This document shows, piece by piece, positions 12,701 to 22,861 of a stretch of DNA of 64,000 bases (the stretch's first letter is position 1; each line of letters starts with the position of its first letter). The DNA is taken from contig NC_070614.1 in assembly GCF_027172205.1 (NCBI RefSeq), positions 50,284,001 through 50,348,000 of the forward strand. The letters are read 5' to 3'. A program made the position numbers and the translations under genes. The DNA comes from Podarcis raffonei. Its lineage: Eukaryota; Chordata; Lepidosauria; Squamata; Lacertidae. The notes under the pieces are model-generated. The model was not told the DNA's origin. It made no database searches and saw nothing but the letters and a program-made list of their open reading frames with translations.

Positions 12701-14949
12701 GCCCATCTGGCTGGGCTTCCCCAGCCACTCTGGGCGGCTTCCAACAAAATATTAAAATACAGTAATGCATCAAACGTTAAAAGCTTCCCTAAACAGGGCT
12801 GCCTTCAGATGTCTTCTACTCAGTCATGTGCAAGGCTAATGGGTATAATTAGGAAGACCCTTGAATAAAATTATGTGTGTAATGGAAAAAGCAGATAGAG
12901 ATGTTTTTCTTCCTTGCACTTGACACTGGACCACGGTTTCACCAAACTTGGGTCTCCGGCTGTTTTTGGACTACAGTTCCCATCATCCCTGACTTGCTAG
13001 CTATGGATGATGGGAATTGTAGTCCAAAAACAGCTGGAGACCCAAGTTTGGGGAAACTTGGGCTAGACATTTAACAACAACAACAACAACAACAATAATA
13101 TTTATACCCCGCCCTCCCCAGCCAAGGCCGGGCTCAGGGCGGCTAACAAGCAATAATAAAAACAAGTTGAATGAATACAGCTTAAAAACAAGATTAAAAT
13201 ACAACATTAAAATATTGAAACATTAAAATGCAGCCTCATCACAGGAGGAGAAAGGAAAAAGAAAAAAGAAAGAGGGGGAGGGAATCAAATTGGCTCCAAG
13301 CCAAAGGCCAGGCGGAACAACTCTGTCTTACAGGCCCTGCGGAAAGAAATCAGATCCCGCAGGACCCTGGTCTCATGAGACAGAGCTTTTCATCAGGCCG
13401 GAGCCAGTGTGGAGAAGGCCCTGGCTCTGGTTGAGGCTAATCTGACTTGCTTAGGGCCCGGGACCTCTAGGGTGTTGCTGTTTGTGGACCTTAAGGTCCT
13501 CTGTGGGGCATACCGGGAGAGGCGGTCCCGTAGGTACGAGGGTCCTAGGCCGTGAATAACAGCTGAATATTGGGAGAATTCTGGGCAGGCAAAAGAGAGG
13601 ACTTCTTCACACCGCACTTAGTTAAACTACGGAACTTGAAAGGAGGATCGGAGAAGGCGGCTTAACCATGGCTACTAGTCAGGGTCTGAAAGCCCCCAGG
13701 CGCATTTTGCTACTGGCACAGGTCCATTCGTGGCTATGTGGAGATTTCTGGGCACCGGGTTGGCGACAGACGTCTCCCATCGGCCCAGCCAACTGGTGCA
13801 CAGCAAAAGACACATGTATTTCTGTGCTGTCGCAGGAATCAGGTATACTGGGCCGAGGCCCCTTAGGGCTTTAAAGGTCAGCACCAACACTTAAATTGTG
13901 CTTGGAAACGTACCAGGAGCCAATGTATGGTCTTGGCAGCCAGTCCCAGTCACCAGTCTAGCTGCCGCAATCTGGATTAGTTGCAGTTTCCAGGTGACTT
14001 CAAAGGCAGCCCCACGCGAGGTAAAGGTAAAGGGACCCCTGACCATTAGGTCCAGTCGTGCCCGACTCTGGGGTTGCGGCGCTCATCTTGCTTTACTGGC
14101 CGAGGGAGCCGGCGTCCAGCTTCCGGGTCATGTGGCCAGCATGACAAAACGGCTTCTGGCGAACCAGAGCAGCGCACGGAAACGCCGTTTACCTTCCCGC
14201 CGGAGCGGTACCTATTTATCTATTTGCACTTTGACATGCTTTTGAACTGCTAGGTTGGCAGGAGCAGGGACCGAGCAACGGGAGCTCACCCCGTTGCGGG
14301 GATTCAAACCGCCAGCCTTCTGATCGGCAAGTCCTAGGCTCTGTGGCTTAACCCACAGCGCCACCCGCATCCCTATGCATTAAATTAGCTGGCTTCAAAT
14401 CCCTCTTGATGTCATTGAGAGGAATTGCTACGATGCTGAAACTGGATGAGAAAGGAAGATTAAAAACTGGGAGGTTGAGAGGGGAAGGGTGGTCAGCCTC
14501 TGAAATAAAAGCACATCTCCCTTATGCAAAAGGCGTCGGGGAGAAGGCAGTCTACAACTGCCAGCCCTCAGGTTCCCAATCTCCCTCATTGGACTCCTTT
14601 TCCTTAGAGCTTTTACAGCAGAGGTTGGATGACTGCCTGCCAGGGATTCCTTAGCTTACTTTGCAGCGGGTTGGACTAGATGACCCTTGGGTGTCTCTTC
14701 CAACACTACAATTCTGCGATTTCTGTGGGGAAAGTGCCCTTGTATATTGACCCTAACCCAGATTACTGGGCGGATTGCCCCAATGAAACCTGTATCAGAA
14801 ACGTGGCCAGATTCACTTCCGTTGGCTCTGCCAGGAATGTTGGGGGTTGTAGTTGAACATGGCCAAAGGTTCTCCATCCCTGGCCTAGATGTATAGAACG
14901 CAATACCAGAAAAGTCTAGCTCCTGGATCAGGCCAAAGGTCCATCTAAT

Positions 14950-14999
<50 letters not shown>

Positions 15000-17900
15000 T
15001 TATTTATACCCCACCCATCTGGCTGGGTTTCCCCAGCCACTCTGGACAGCTCCCAACAAAGTATTAAAATTCAGTAAAACATTAAAACATTTTAAACATT
15101 AAAAACTTCCCTGAACAGGGCTGCCTTCAGATGTCTTCTAAAAGTTTAGTAGTTGTTCTTCTCTTTGACATCTGATGGGAGGGCGTTCCACAGGGCGGGC
15201 GCCACCACCGAGAAGGCCCTCTGCCTGGTTCTCTGTAACCTCACTTCTCACAGGGAGGGAACTGCCAGAAGGCCCTCGGAGCTGGACCTCAGCGTCCGGG
15301 CTGAATGATGGGGGTGGAGACGCTTCTTCAGGTATACTGGACCGAGGCCAGTTTAGCATCCTGTTCTCGCAGTGGCCAGCCACATGCTCCCAAAGGGAAG
15401 CCCAGAGGGCAACAGCACTCTCCCCAGTTGCCCTTCCCAGCAGACACACTGTCTCCATAGCCGTTGTGGCTACCAGCCACAGGTAGCCTTATCCCCCATG
15501 AATTCCTCTAATCTTGTGGCCGTGAGTTCCACAGTCGGCAGCTAGGCACCCTTCGAAGAAGCACTCGACATTCACAGGATGCTTGCGGCTCCCCACGTTA
15601 CGAGAGAGCAGCAAAAACCTCTACAGTGGTACCTTGGTTCTCAAACTTAATCTGTTCCGGAAGTCCGTCCCAAACCGAAGCGTTCCAAAACCAAGCCGCG
15701 CTTTCCCATAGAAAGTTATGTGAAACGGATTCATCCATTCCAGACTTTTAAAAACAACCCCTAAAACAGCAGTTTAACATGAATTTTACTAACAAGACCA
15801 TTGAGCCATAAAATGAAAGCAATAATCAATGTACTATACTATAAAACAAATAAGACAGTATCGTAGATGATAAAAATTAAAATTATTTCCCCTCCTTACC
15901 TGCACTGATGACAGTCGTCGTTTGGATGGGGGCCTTTCATCCATTTCCGCAGTCACACAGTCAATGAATCAGTAGCTGAACTGGGTTCCACACAGTCACA
16001 AAAACAAATGAACCCAAAAAAGCGACAAAAACGCAAAATAAATAGCAAAAACAAAAGCCCCAAACCTAATCAGTTCCAGGAGTCCATTTGACTTCTGACA
16101 TGTTCGAAAACCAAGGCACAGCTGCTGAATGTTCAAAACCCGGAACACTTCTGGGTTTTCCGCGTTTGAGAACCAAGATACCACTGTATCAACTTCCTTG
16201 GCGCCATGCATAATTTTTATATGCTTCGATTTAGTCTCTTGTTTCTCGCCTTCCCTCTGAAGCCCCAAACATTGCTACCGTTTCTTGGAAATGCTTCTGC
16301 TCTCCTCCCACTGAGGTTGCCTGCCTCTTCCTGCCCCATCTCTCTTCCAGCTGGGAAAAATCCTTGGGGAGCTGGGCCCTGGCGTGGAAGAGATCTTGGC
16401 CTGTGAGCACTTGGGGCTGATCACAGCGCTTCTGGGAGCCTGCAGAAAATACGGTTCTCACCAGCAGGAGGTGCTGCAACTCCTCATGGAGGTAAGAGAC
16501 CTCCCTCCCTCCTCCCCCCCCGAAACCCGCATCTTCTTGCTGAGTCTGATAGGGCCACTGTTTCCTCCTCTGCTACTCTCAGGCCTTTCACTGCTGGGAG
16601 CCTCCGTCCCGCCAGACGGCCTGCGTCCCTCTCATTGCTTCCGTCTTGGCCTACGAGGTGTATTATGGTCAGGACGACGACGAGGAGAACACCCCGCAGG
16701 AGGAAGAAGAGGATCCGTCTCAGCAACAGGTGGGGAAAAGGAGATCTACAGCCCTGATCTGGCCACCGTGATCCATGCGACGGTCACCTCCAGGCTTGGC
16801 TACTGTAATTCGCTCTACGCGGAGCCAGAAACTCCTTACGGGGTCCTCGCCACGGGATCACATTCATCCAGTGCTTTACCAGCTGCACTGGCTCCCAGTG
16901 GAGTACAGGGTCAGATTTAAGGTGCTGGTTTTGACCTTTAAAGCCCTATGCAGCCTAGGATCCACATACTTACGGGACCGGCTCTCCTGGTATGCCCCGT
17001 GGAGGACCTTTGGAGGTCCCAAGCCTCAAGGAAGTTAGATTGGTTTCAACTAAGGCCAGGGCCTTTTCAGGACTGGCCCCGATATGGTGGAACACTCTGT
17101 CACAAGAGACTAGGGCCCTGCGGGACTTGACATCTTTCCACAGAGCCTGCAAGACAGAGCTGTTCCGCCTGGCCTTTGGTTTGGGCTTGGTCTGACCCTT
17201 ATGTCTTCCCTCCCCTTATGGTTTTGATTTATCAGCTACTTTAAAATGAGGCTGCTTTTTAAATGGCATTTAAACCTGTATTTTAAATTGGTGTTTTTTT
17301 TTCTTTTCTCCCTCCGTCCCCACTGTGGCAACAGGATGCTGGGCTAGGTGGGCCATTGAGGTCCAGCTCCGAGGGCCTTCTGGCGGTTCCCTCACTGCGA
17401 TAATTGAGGTTACAGGGAACCAGGCAGGGGGCCTTCTCGGTGGTGGCGCCCGCCCTGTGGAACACCCTCCCACCAGATGTCAAAGAGAAAAACAACTATC
17501 TGACTTTTAGAAGACATCTGAAGGCAGCCCTGTTTAGGGAAGCTTTTAATGTTCAATAGGTTATTGTATTTTAGTGTTTTGTTGGAAGCCGCCCAAAGTG
17601 GCTGGGGAAACCCAGCCAGATGGGTGGGGTATAAATAATAAATTATTATTATTATTATTGGCCTGACCCAGCAGCCTCTTCTCACGTTCCTGTGGGGTTT
17701 GACTCCTCTTTGCGGCGCCTAATCTCGCTCTTCTCTTCCCCACTAGGCCGGTCCATCCCGCCCTTTGAGTTCCATCTCTTACCATGGCTCGCTGATGCTC
17801 CAGCACCTTCTCCACTTCGCCAACCCCTCTGCTGTGCTGCGCAGCCTGGCTGCCATGACCCCCGATGATCTGGTCACCCTGGCCCGCGACCCGGCGGGCA

Positions 17901-20900
17901 GCCACGTCTTCGACGCCCTCCTGGCCAGCCCCTCTGTCCCCGAGAAACAGAGGCGCAAGGTGCTGCGTCGGCTCAAGGTGAGCGCTGGGCGGGCTGATCC
18001 CAGGCGGGCTGTGTGTGAATCCTCTTTTGGCCAGAGGGCAGCATTCCTTGCTGAGGAATGTCGCTCGCTTTCAGGCTGGGCAAAGCTCTGCATCGTCCTG
18101 GGCGCTATCCTATAGGCAGGGCTGTGGCAGAAATGTATGGTGCTGGAAGAAAGGTCCCCATCAGCTGAGGATTTTTGTTTTAAGCTTCTAGTCCTCAAGA
18201 GATAGAAGAGTGGGGCCTCGGTGACCTGGGACGAACCGGGGCAGATGGAATTGGGCAGAATCTGTAAATCTCTTTCTCTCTCTCCTTCCTCTTTATGGTT
18301 TTTTTAAATACATTTTTTTAACATATCAGTTCCAACAGTCATACAACATAGCTTCTCATCTTATACAATATTTTTAGACTTCTATGTAATGATTTTCCTC
18401 TAATGATTTTCTGTTCTCTATCACTTATTATGCATTTCTTAATTTCTATATTACATTTAATTATCCTTAACTAATAATTCTCCTTTCTTGCAATATTTCA
18501 AATAATTCACCTTACAAAACTTCTTGCAATCCTGCTTGCGTAATCTGTTCATCACAATTGCTTTTCAAATAGTTTGTAAATTTACTCCAGTCTTCTGAGA
18601 ATCTCTGGTACCACAGGTTTCGAATCCTTCCTGTTAATTTATCTAACTCTCCATAATCCATCAGGTTCATCCTCCATTCTTCTTTCGTCAGTAGTTCTTC
18701 TTGCTTCCATTTTTGTGCCAATAATATTCTTGCTATATTGCATATAGAAATAACTTACAGTCCTTTCTATTTATAACATCTCCTACAATGCCAAGTAAAA
18801 ATGCTTCTGGTTTCTTAATAAATGTATATTTCAACATCTTTTCCATCTCATTATATATCATTTCCCAGAAGTTTTTCACTTTTTTACATTCCCACCACAT
18901 GTGATAAAATGTTCCTTCTTTTTTTTTTTTTTACATTTCCAGCATTTATTACTTACTTTATACATTTTAGCTAATTTCACAGGAGTAATATACCAACTAT
19001 ACATCATTTTCATCACATTTTCTTTTAAGGCATGCAGTAAATTTTAATCCTTCTTTCCACAGTTTCCCCCAGTCTTTTAACTGTACAGTGGTACCTCGGG
19101 TCACATACGCTTCAGGTTACATACGCTTCAGGTTACAGACTCTGCTAACCCAGAAATAGTACCTCGGGTTAAGAACTTTGCTTCAGGATGAGAACAGAAA
19201 TCGCACGGCAGCAGTGGGAGGCCCCATTAGCTAAAGTGGTGCTTCAGGTTAAGATCAGTTTCAGGTTAAGACCTCTGGAACGAATTAAGTAGTTAACCCG
19301 AGGTACCACTGTATATTATACCTAAAGTCTTTGGCCCAATGTATCATAACTGACTTTACCTCCTCATCTTTCAAATGCCATTCAAGCACCTCTCTCCTTC
19401 CTCTTTCTATCCCCAGGGCTGCTACGTGACTCTGGCTTGCAGCAAGCACGGGAGCCGTGTCCTCGACGCCATTTGGAACAGGGCTACCCTGCCAGCCAAG
19501 CGAGAGATGGCGCAGGAACTGGGTATGACTCTTGTCTCCTCTCCCGCAAGAAAAATGTGTGAAATGCAACAGCTTTATTCATGAGCAGCTGTGAATTTTG
19601 CAGTTTGCTCTGTGGGCGATTTCTCTCCCTCCCTCAAGCTCTCTCTGGTGGAAATGTCCCTCGTTCTTCCCTGTTCCCTGCCTGAAAGGGCTGCATCCTG
19701 GCCCAGAGACTCATTGTACAAAGGGTGCCAGCCTCTCCTTGCATTCACACCCACCCACCCTGGCAGAATTCCTTTTTCGGACAGTTCAGGAAACAAGGAT
19801 GTGCAGTCATACCTTCTGTTACAGCCGCTTCAGGTTGCGTTTTTTTCGGGTTGCGGACTGCTGGAACCTGGAAGCACCGGAACAGGTTACTTCTGGGTTT
19901 CGGCGGTTCCGAATGCGCAGAAGTGTTAAATCGCGCTTTGCACATGCGCAGAAGTGCCAAATCGCAACCCGTGTGTGCGCAGACGCAGGTTGCAAACGCT
20001 GCGGGTTGAGAACGTGCATCCTGCACGGATCATGTTCACAACCCAAGCATCCGCTGTACAGTGATACCTCGGGTTAAGTACTTAATTCGTTCCGGAGGTC
20101 CGTTCTTAACCTGAACCTGTTCTTAACCTGAAGCACCACTTTAGCTAATGGGGCCTCCTGCTGCTGCCGCCCCGCCGGAGCACGATTTCTGTTCTCATCC
20201 TGAAGCAAAGTTCTTAACCTGAAGCACTATTTCTGGGTTAGCGGAGTCTGTAACCTGAAGCGTCTGTAACCTGAGGTGCCACTGTACTTGGCGCCTGTTT
20301 TTCGGATATTTGAAGTGACCCCTGGCCTTAGGCAGTGTTCCTCCCCCAGTTGACTTCCTGCCCAGGCTGTTGATCCTCCTGTGATTAGCTGTGATTGCAG
20401 GGGGTTGGACTAGATGATCGCTGGGGTGTCCCTTCCAACTCTACATTTCTATGAATCTGTGATCGCCGCCAGTATTATCCTGAGGACCCCAGTGTGGCTT
20501 CCATGTGTAACAAAGCATTCTCTGACACCAACCAGGGCACCCACCAAGGTCTCCTACATGCCCTGCTTTTTTATTTGATATTTCTTTCTGGGGAGGGGCA
20601 CTGAGTGTTGCCAGTTTTTCTTCTGAATTGTTGCTTTGATGTGAATGAATTTTGGACTAGGGGGAAAGTTGGAAGTTTGGTTTATTTTTGTTCATTTGAT
20701 CATTAATGGGTCTGATTATTGCTTTGTTTATTAGTTGAATATGCTCTTTTTAAATTGATGTTATATTATATAAAATCCCCCCCCCAAGGTATTCTGTATT
20801 ATACAGTGCTACCTTGGTTTTCGAACACCGGAAACCCGGAAGCATTTGCTTCCGTTTTCGAATGCTTTTCGGAAGTTGAACGGCTTCCGCTGCGTCCCGC

Positions 20901-22008
20901 CCCCCCCCCGATTTTCCCCATTGAAAATGCAGGCTGCTCTTTGCGCCTCGGTTGTCGAACATTTCGGAAGTCGAACGGTCTTCTGGAATGGATTATGTTC
21001 GGCAACCGAGGTACCACTGTACAGTGGTACCTCGGGTTAAGTATTTAATTCGTTCCGGAGGTCTTTTCTTAAACCTGAAACTGTTCTTAACCTGAAGCAC
21101 CAGTTTAGCTAACGGCGCCTCCCACTGCCGCTGCGTGATTTCTGTTCTCATCCTGAAACAAAGTTCTTAACCCGAGGTAATATTTCTGGGTTAGCGGAGT
21201 CTGTAACCTGAAGCGTCTGTAACCCGAGGTACCACTGTATATTTTTCTTTGCTGTGAATCGCTTAGATACCTTCGGGTGACAAACGATTAACAAGCCTAA
21301 TACCCAAAATGAAATGAATTCCATACATTTCTCAACACAGAATAGAATAGAATAGAATTTATTATTTATACCCCGCCCATCTGGCTGGGTTTCCCCAGCC
21401 ACTCTGGGCGGCTTCCAACAGAGTATTAAAATATAGTGGTCTGTTAAACATTAAAAGCTTCCCTAAACAGGGCTGCCTTCAGATGTCTTCTAAAAGTCTG
21501 GTAGTCTTTGACATCTGGTGGGAGGGCGTTCCACAGGGCGGGTGCCACCACCAAGAAGGCCCTCTGCCTGGTTCCTTGTAACTTGGCTTCTCGCAGTGAG
21601 GGAACCGCCAGAAGGCCCTCGGAGCTGGACCTCAGTGTCCGGTCAGAGCGATGGGGGTGGAGATGCTCCTTCAGGTCTATTGGACCGAAGCCGTTTAGGG
21701 CCCCCCTGCCCCCCCCCAACTTCCAGGCAGATGTTCTTCAGAGTTTTAGGCTTTTCACGAAACCCTAACCCTGGAGATCCCCCCCCACTGTACTCTTTAG
21801 GTCTTAAAGACGGCTTCTTCTTCTTTCTCCCCCCCCCCCTCAATTTCCAGCGGAGCATGAATCACGGCTGCAGAACGACCCCTTTGGGCACTTCCTGGTC
21901 CGCAACTTCTCCCTGACCCACTTCCTCAAGCGCCGCCAAGACTGGGAGCGCCACCACAAGGCGAAGAAGAAACGGCGGGAGCTGTTCTCCGAGATCCTGG
22001 AGGACTGA
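718..22008 (+). CDS. NOP9: NOP9 nucleolar Pumilio-repeat protein (3' part, 7 coding exons)
   Basis: Seven exons with AG/GT borders and matching phases: 718-859, 9413-9602, 16351-16491, 16583-16729, 17747-17977, 19417-19522 and 21851-22008 (TGA at 22006). They encode about 370 residues, close to the length of the C-terminal part of human NOP9 (about 636 aa) as I recall it. Matching blocks are [63 protein letters not shown] and the terminal ILED. NOP9 is known as a Pumilio-like RNA-binding protein of the nucleolus that binds pre-rRNA during 18S rRNA maturation. The visible part is the C-terminal repeat array plus a basic tail (KAKKKRR). An acidic loop ([15 protein letters not shown]) ends the 16583-16729 exon. 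The upstream exons lie beyond the left edge, so the start is not seen. The 8.5-kb first visible intron carries a hAT transposase ORF. Confidence is high in the gene and splice sites. Confidence -1.
930..1580 (-). mobile_element. Old L1 fragment carrying a younger L1
   Basis: A/T-rich L1-like UTR on both sides of a second L1 tail at 1049-1453. The second has a 15-bp target duplication ATACCCATCCCTTTG (1034-1048 and 1454-1468). Confidence -1.
1049..1453 (-). mobile_element. L1 3' end with 15-bp target duplication
   Basis: Starts with poly-T and runs to CTGCTCGTCATTTCTGCCA, the same segment as 51715-52165. Confidence -1.
1612..1692 (-). mobile_element. CR1-type 3' end fragment
   Basis: AGAATCACAGAATCGTAGAC and CATCTAGTCCAACCCCTAAC. 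Confidence -1.
2285..2789. mobile_element. Tigger-like MITE, CAGTGGTACCTTGG subfamily
   Basis: Inverted ends CAGTGGTACCTTGGTTCTCA / TTGAGAACCAAGGTACCACTG with TA target sites. Open frames in and beside it are not genes. Confidence -1.
3340..3475. mobile_element. Fold-back hAT MITE
   Basis: Near-palindromic 136 bp with ends CAGGCATAGGCAAA / TTTGCCTACGCCTG. The 8-bp duplication is ATGTAAGC / ATGTAAGT. Its core is the widespread ACTACAACTCCCATCATCCC motif and its inverse. Confidence -1.
3585..4333. mobile_element. CCGTAnTTTTCGC-type element with internal tandem repeats
   Basis: Terminal inverted repeats CCGTACTTTTCGCCCCATAG and, inverted, CCGTATTTTTCGCCCTATAA, flanked by TA. The GC-rich interior holds three to four imperfect copies of a unit of about 90-100 bp (GGCTTTTCTACGAGGTGGG, 3960-4180) and an inverted block at 3722-3790. 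Confidence -1.
5048..5697. mobile_element. Non-autonomous hAT element (650 bp) with perfect 8-bp target duplication
   Basis: The left end is CAGGGTGGATTTGATT and the right end, read inverted, is CAAGGTGGATAAAAATCAA. GTGGGGAA flanks it on both sides (5040-5047 and 5698-5705), the 8-bp duplication expected of hAT. The interior is AT-rich with no coding potential. It lies 180 bp upstream of the transposase ORF but has its own duplication, so it is a separate insertion. Confidence -1.
5880..7868 (+). CDS. hAT-family transposase, BED-finger (ZBED1-like), uninterrupted 662-codon ORF
   Basis: A single open frame of 662 codons lies in the NOP9 intron, in the same orientation as the host gene. A BED zinc finger occupies about residues 45-95 (C68, C71, H88, H92/H93). 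The RNase-H-like core has D235 in TTDCWTS and D302 in STTDDN. The C-terminal hAT dimerisation block has WW in [15 protein letters not shown] and the hallmark [10 protein letters not shown] (E627). hAT enzymes cut and paste DNA transposons. One oddity is that the usual CxxH motif reads CFAQ (Q324), and the usual RW appears as KW in PTKWWS. The true start may be Met22 at 5943, because TTTCCCCAG just upstream (ending near 5925) looks like a splice acceptor and residues 1-21 do not look like the family. I found no convincing terminal inverted repeats around it. It is either a young element or a captured gene; I cannot tell which. Confidence -1.
   Translation: MCVQFRFFTFVQYFPRLIAFTMTHRRTLERPEYHHLVGKPKTKSPVWVHFGLPADESDRLVVHNIAICKICLHSVSVKGGNTTNLTSHLKLHHPQKFKELPSSSAGISDHSCNNADDPPAAAAAAVSTSEPAKTTAEIPRKRQKTLLDFQPLSFETPRSCSQAITEYLATCMQSYNIVDHPKFIQMVNTLNPRYQLPSRKYFATKGVPTLYNDTVEKMRREIGRVKESELVITTDCWTSVGGTPFLAVTVHFISDEWKLINAFLGCKHFLKDHTSDNLCEMLADTLSEWDIDVKNIFCSTTDDNGAILKAVRQLGLEYISCFAQNINTGVGRALNLTPLRRAIVRLKSLQNTICHSWKMRRDLGKAQELLQMEKVSLPSACPTKWWSVLKLCRRFLENQLPVCKMLMDYPSKKHLMLEGCDVSAVQDFVSAATLLEDITTTLSGSSCVTASSVLPLYRQIKKRLQPEEGDSTLLQDIKQEILGALSEKYENGPMVTTLGLASLCDPRFRLRFLESPEAIRQEAIQKMADLHAGSLSEEPDTQPDTPKKEGLAKIFDLEEEEDLSGDGFEPLSVLKAEKELKGYMAMPRVNFDDSPLMWWKTNEAFFPMLKVLARRFLAIPGTSVSSESVFSTAGNVLQKQKSSLLPENAEMQIFLAKNINFV
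7872..8284. other. 3' flank of the hAT transposase ORF
   Basis: No inverted repeat matching any upstream sequence was found, and no AATAAA close to the stop. It may hold the element's right end in a degraded form. Confidence -1.
8285..8513. mobile_element. Tigger-like MITE, CTCGGG subfamily
   Basis: Left end CAGCGGTACCTCGGGTTA, right end CCCGAGGTACCACTG. It lies downstream of the hAT ORF. Confidence -1.
9700..9731. repeat. (GT)n microsatellite
   Basis: GTGTGTGT run just after the NOP9 exon ending at 9602. Confidence -1.
9797..10029. mobile_element. Tigger-like MITE, CTTGG subfamily, left end incomplete
   Basis: The right end GGTACCACTG is intact. The left side begins at ACCTTGGTTCTCGAAC without the CAGTGG. 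Confidence -1.
10030..10869. other. NOP9 intron, unassigned sequence
   Basis: GC-moderate, no splice-consistent coding, no known repeat recognised. It could be an old LTR or unknown repeat (TTTAATGTACACAGG at 10416 is LTR-like), but nothing firm. Confidence -1.
10870..11345 (+). mobile_element. L2 LINE 3' end
   Basis: ORF remnants [20 protein letters not shown] and [12 protein letters not shown], then the UTR GCCGCCCAGAGTGGCTGG. Confidence -1.
11620..12150 (-). mobile_element. L2 LINE 3' end
   Basis: Minus-strand [20 protein letters not shown], then [15 protein letters not shown]. The UTR starts TATATCCCGCCCTCCCC. Confidence -1.
12151..12661. other. NOP9 intron, unassigned sequence
   Basis: No gene or clear repeat seen apart from a T-rich run at 12550-12563. 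Confidence -1.
12662..12835 (-). mobile_element. L2 LINE 3' UTR fragment
   Basis: TTTATACCCCGCCCATCTGG...AAACAGGGCTGCCTTCAGAT, with only the last codons of the ORF. Confidence -1.
12932..13060. mobile_element. Fold-back hAT-type MITE
   Basis: Near-palindrome around the CCCATCATCCC core with ends ACCAAACTTGGGTCTCC / GGAGACCCAAGTTTGG. The target duplication is not clear. Confidence -1.
13078..14020 (-). mobile_element. L2 LINE 3' end with interruption
   Basis: L2 from 13078 to about 13560. An unrelated stretch (13560-13835) follows, then more L2 (13840-14020) up to a Sauria SINE. Confidence -1.
14021..14376 (-). mobile_element. Sauria-type SINE
   Basis: Read on the minus strand it has a tRNA-like head (GGGTGGCGCTGTGGGTTAAG...GCCTAGGACTTGCCGATCAG) and a 3' end with CGACTGGACCTAATGGTCAG and CCTTTACCT. 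This tail is shared with Bov-B-type LINEs in the family. Confidence -1.
14400..14725 (+). mobile_element. CR1 LINE 3' UTR
   Basis: AGAGGTTGGATGACTGCCTG, GGTTGGACTAGATGACCC and TCCAACACTACAATTCTGCG are the CR1 end motifs. Confidence -1.
14949..15360 (-). mobile_element. L2 LINE 3' end with (TAA)n
   Basis: An ATA-type microsatellite (14951-15000) forms the LINE tail. The ORF end is seen as GGGCGTTCCACAGGGCGGGC. Confidence -1.
15624..16186. mobile_element. Tigger-like MITE, CTTGG subfamily (563 bp)
   Basis: Complete inverted ends with TA duplication. It is among the longest copies and close in sequence to 2285-2789. It lies in the NOP9 intron upstream of exon 16351. Confidence -1.
16738..17265 (+). 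mobile_element. L2 LINE 3' end next to a NOP9 exon
   Basis: Begins within about 10 bp of the splice donor at 16730. [20 protein letters not shown] frame at about 16880-16945. Confidence -1.
17310..17662 (+). mobile_element. L2 LINE 3' end
   Basis: A second, different L2 copy in the same intron. It ends in a (TTA)n tail at 17637-17660. Confidence -1.
18290..19390 (-). mobile_element. L1 3' part, interrupted by a Tigger-like element
   Basis: Minus-strand frame [31 protein letters not shown] and [12 protein letters not shown] poly-T start at about 18299 marks the tail. It lies in the last-but-one NOP9 intron. Confidence -1.
19086..19311. mobile_element. Tigger-like MITE, CTCGGG subfamily, inside an L1
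   Basis: TA-flanked, with full inverted ends. L1-type sequence continues on both sides (18290-19085 and 19314-19390). Confidence -1.
19803..20056. mobile_element. Tigger-like MITE, divergent subfamily
   Basis: CAGTCATACCTTCTGTTAC at left and, inverted, CAGCGGATGCTTGGGTTG at right. Internal blocks (GAAGTGCCAAATCGC, GCGGGTTGAGAAC) differ from the other subfamilies. End assignment is approximate. Confidence -1.
20059..20284. mobile_element. Tigger-like MITE, CTCGGG subfamily
   Basis: Ends CAGTGATACCTCGGG / CTGAGGTGCCACTG. It begins where the related element 19803-20056 ends. Confidence -1.
20804..21019. mobile_element. Tigger-like MITE, CTTGG subfamily
   Basis: Ends CAGTGCTACCTTGG / CCGAGGTACCACTG. 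Its right-hand TA is also the left-hand TA of the next element. Confidence -1.
21022..21237. mobile_element. Tigger-like MITE, CTCGGG subfamily, adjoining the previous one
   Basis: Ends CAGTGGTACCTCGGGTTAAG / AACCCGAGGTACCACTG. It starts directly after the shared TA at 21020-21021. Confidence -1.
21341..21715 (-). mobile_element. L2 LINE 3' end
   Basis: ATAGAATAGAATAG tail followed by the ACCCCGCCCATCTGGCTGGG UTR. It lies in the final NOP9 intron. Confidence -1.
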
Positions 22009-22227
22009 ATAGGGAAGATGTCGTTGGCGGGTGGTCGGGGCTGAATGAAAACGGGGCTGGTGCCCTCTAGGGGGCGCTGTGAGCCTCTCCCAAACCACAG
22101 AGAACCTGGAGGATTGTTCAGAGCAGGGGAAATGCTTCCACTCTGCACTTTCCTCCTCTAGTCTGCTCCTAAATGGATCTTTGGTTGTTATGCATTTTGT
22201 GTTTTTAAAGATTTGTGGGGACAATTC

Positions 22228-22233
22228 AATAAA
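22228..22233 (+). promoter_or_regulatory. Polyadenylation signal of NOP9
   Basis: AATAAA lies 220 bp after the NOP9 stop codon in an otherwise unremarkable 3' UTR (22009-22300). It is the first such hexamer downstream on this strand, so the transcript probably ends at about 22250. Convergent CIDEB ends at 23874 on the other strand. Confidence -1.
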
Positions 22234-22299
22234 GTTTACTCTATTTACTTGCTTAATAGATATACTAAGAGAGCCATTTCTTCCTTGGCACTGCCGTGT

Positions 22300-22445
22300 C
22301 CTTCCCTTTTGAGCGTCAATGAAATGCCAGCCTTGCAATGCAGGATTAGCAATAAGGTTCGTGGGTTCGAGCCCCATGTTGGGCAAAAGGGGGTTGGACT
22401 AGACGACCCTTGTTTTTTCTTACAACTTCCAATTCTATGATTTCT
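22300..22445 (+). mobile_element. tRNA-derived SINE remnant with CR1-like tail
   Basis: GTTCGTGGGTTCGAGCCCC resembles a box B region. The tail is GGGGGTTGGACTAGACGACC...CCAATTCTATGATTTCT. It lies just past the NOP9 3' end. Confidence -1.
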
Positions 22446-22861
22446 AAGGTCTCTTTTCAGCCTCTCTAAGACCTTTTATTTGTGTAAATGCATTTTTTAA
22501 AAGAAGATTTTCATTCATTTGTTTGCTGCAATCAGTTCCAGCGCTCACGTTGTGAGTCGCTTTGGGTCGGTTTTGCGAGGGAAGCACTGGAGGAATAATA
22601 ACAATAACCAGCAATGGGCAAACCAGGAGTCTTCTGGATGCTGAACTCTCCACCGGCTCCAGACAGCGCTCAGGGATGATGGGAATTGTAGTCCAGCAAC
22701 ATCTAGCAGGCAACAGATTTTCTCATCCCTGCTTCATGTTGCATCTCTGTTAAGCTGCCAGAACCTGCCACTCGGCGGCTATTCGCCACCTCCCCAACCA
22801 TCTCCTCTATGCCAAAAGGAAGGTCTGGTTCAAGGTTTCCTATGTGTTTGGTTATTAAATA

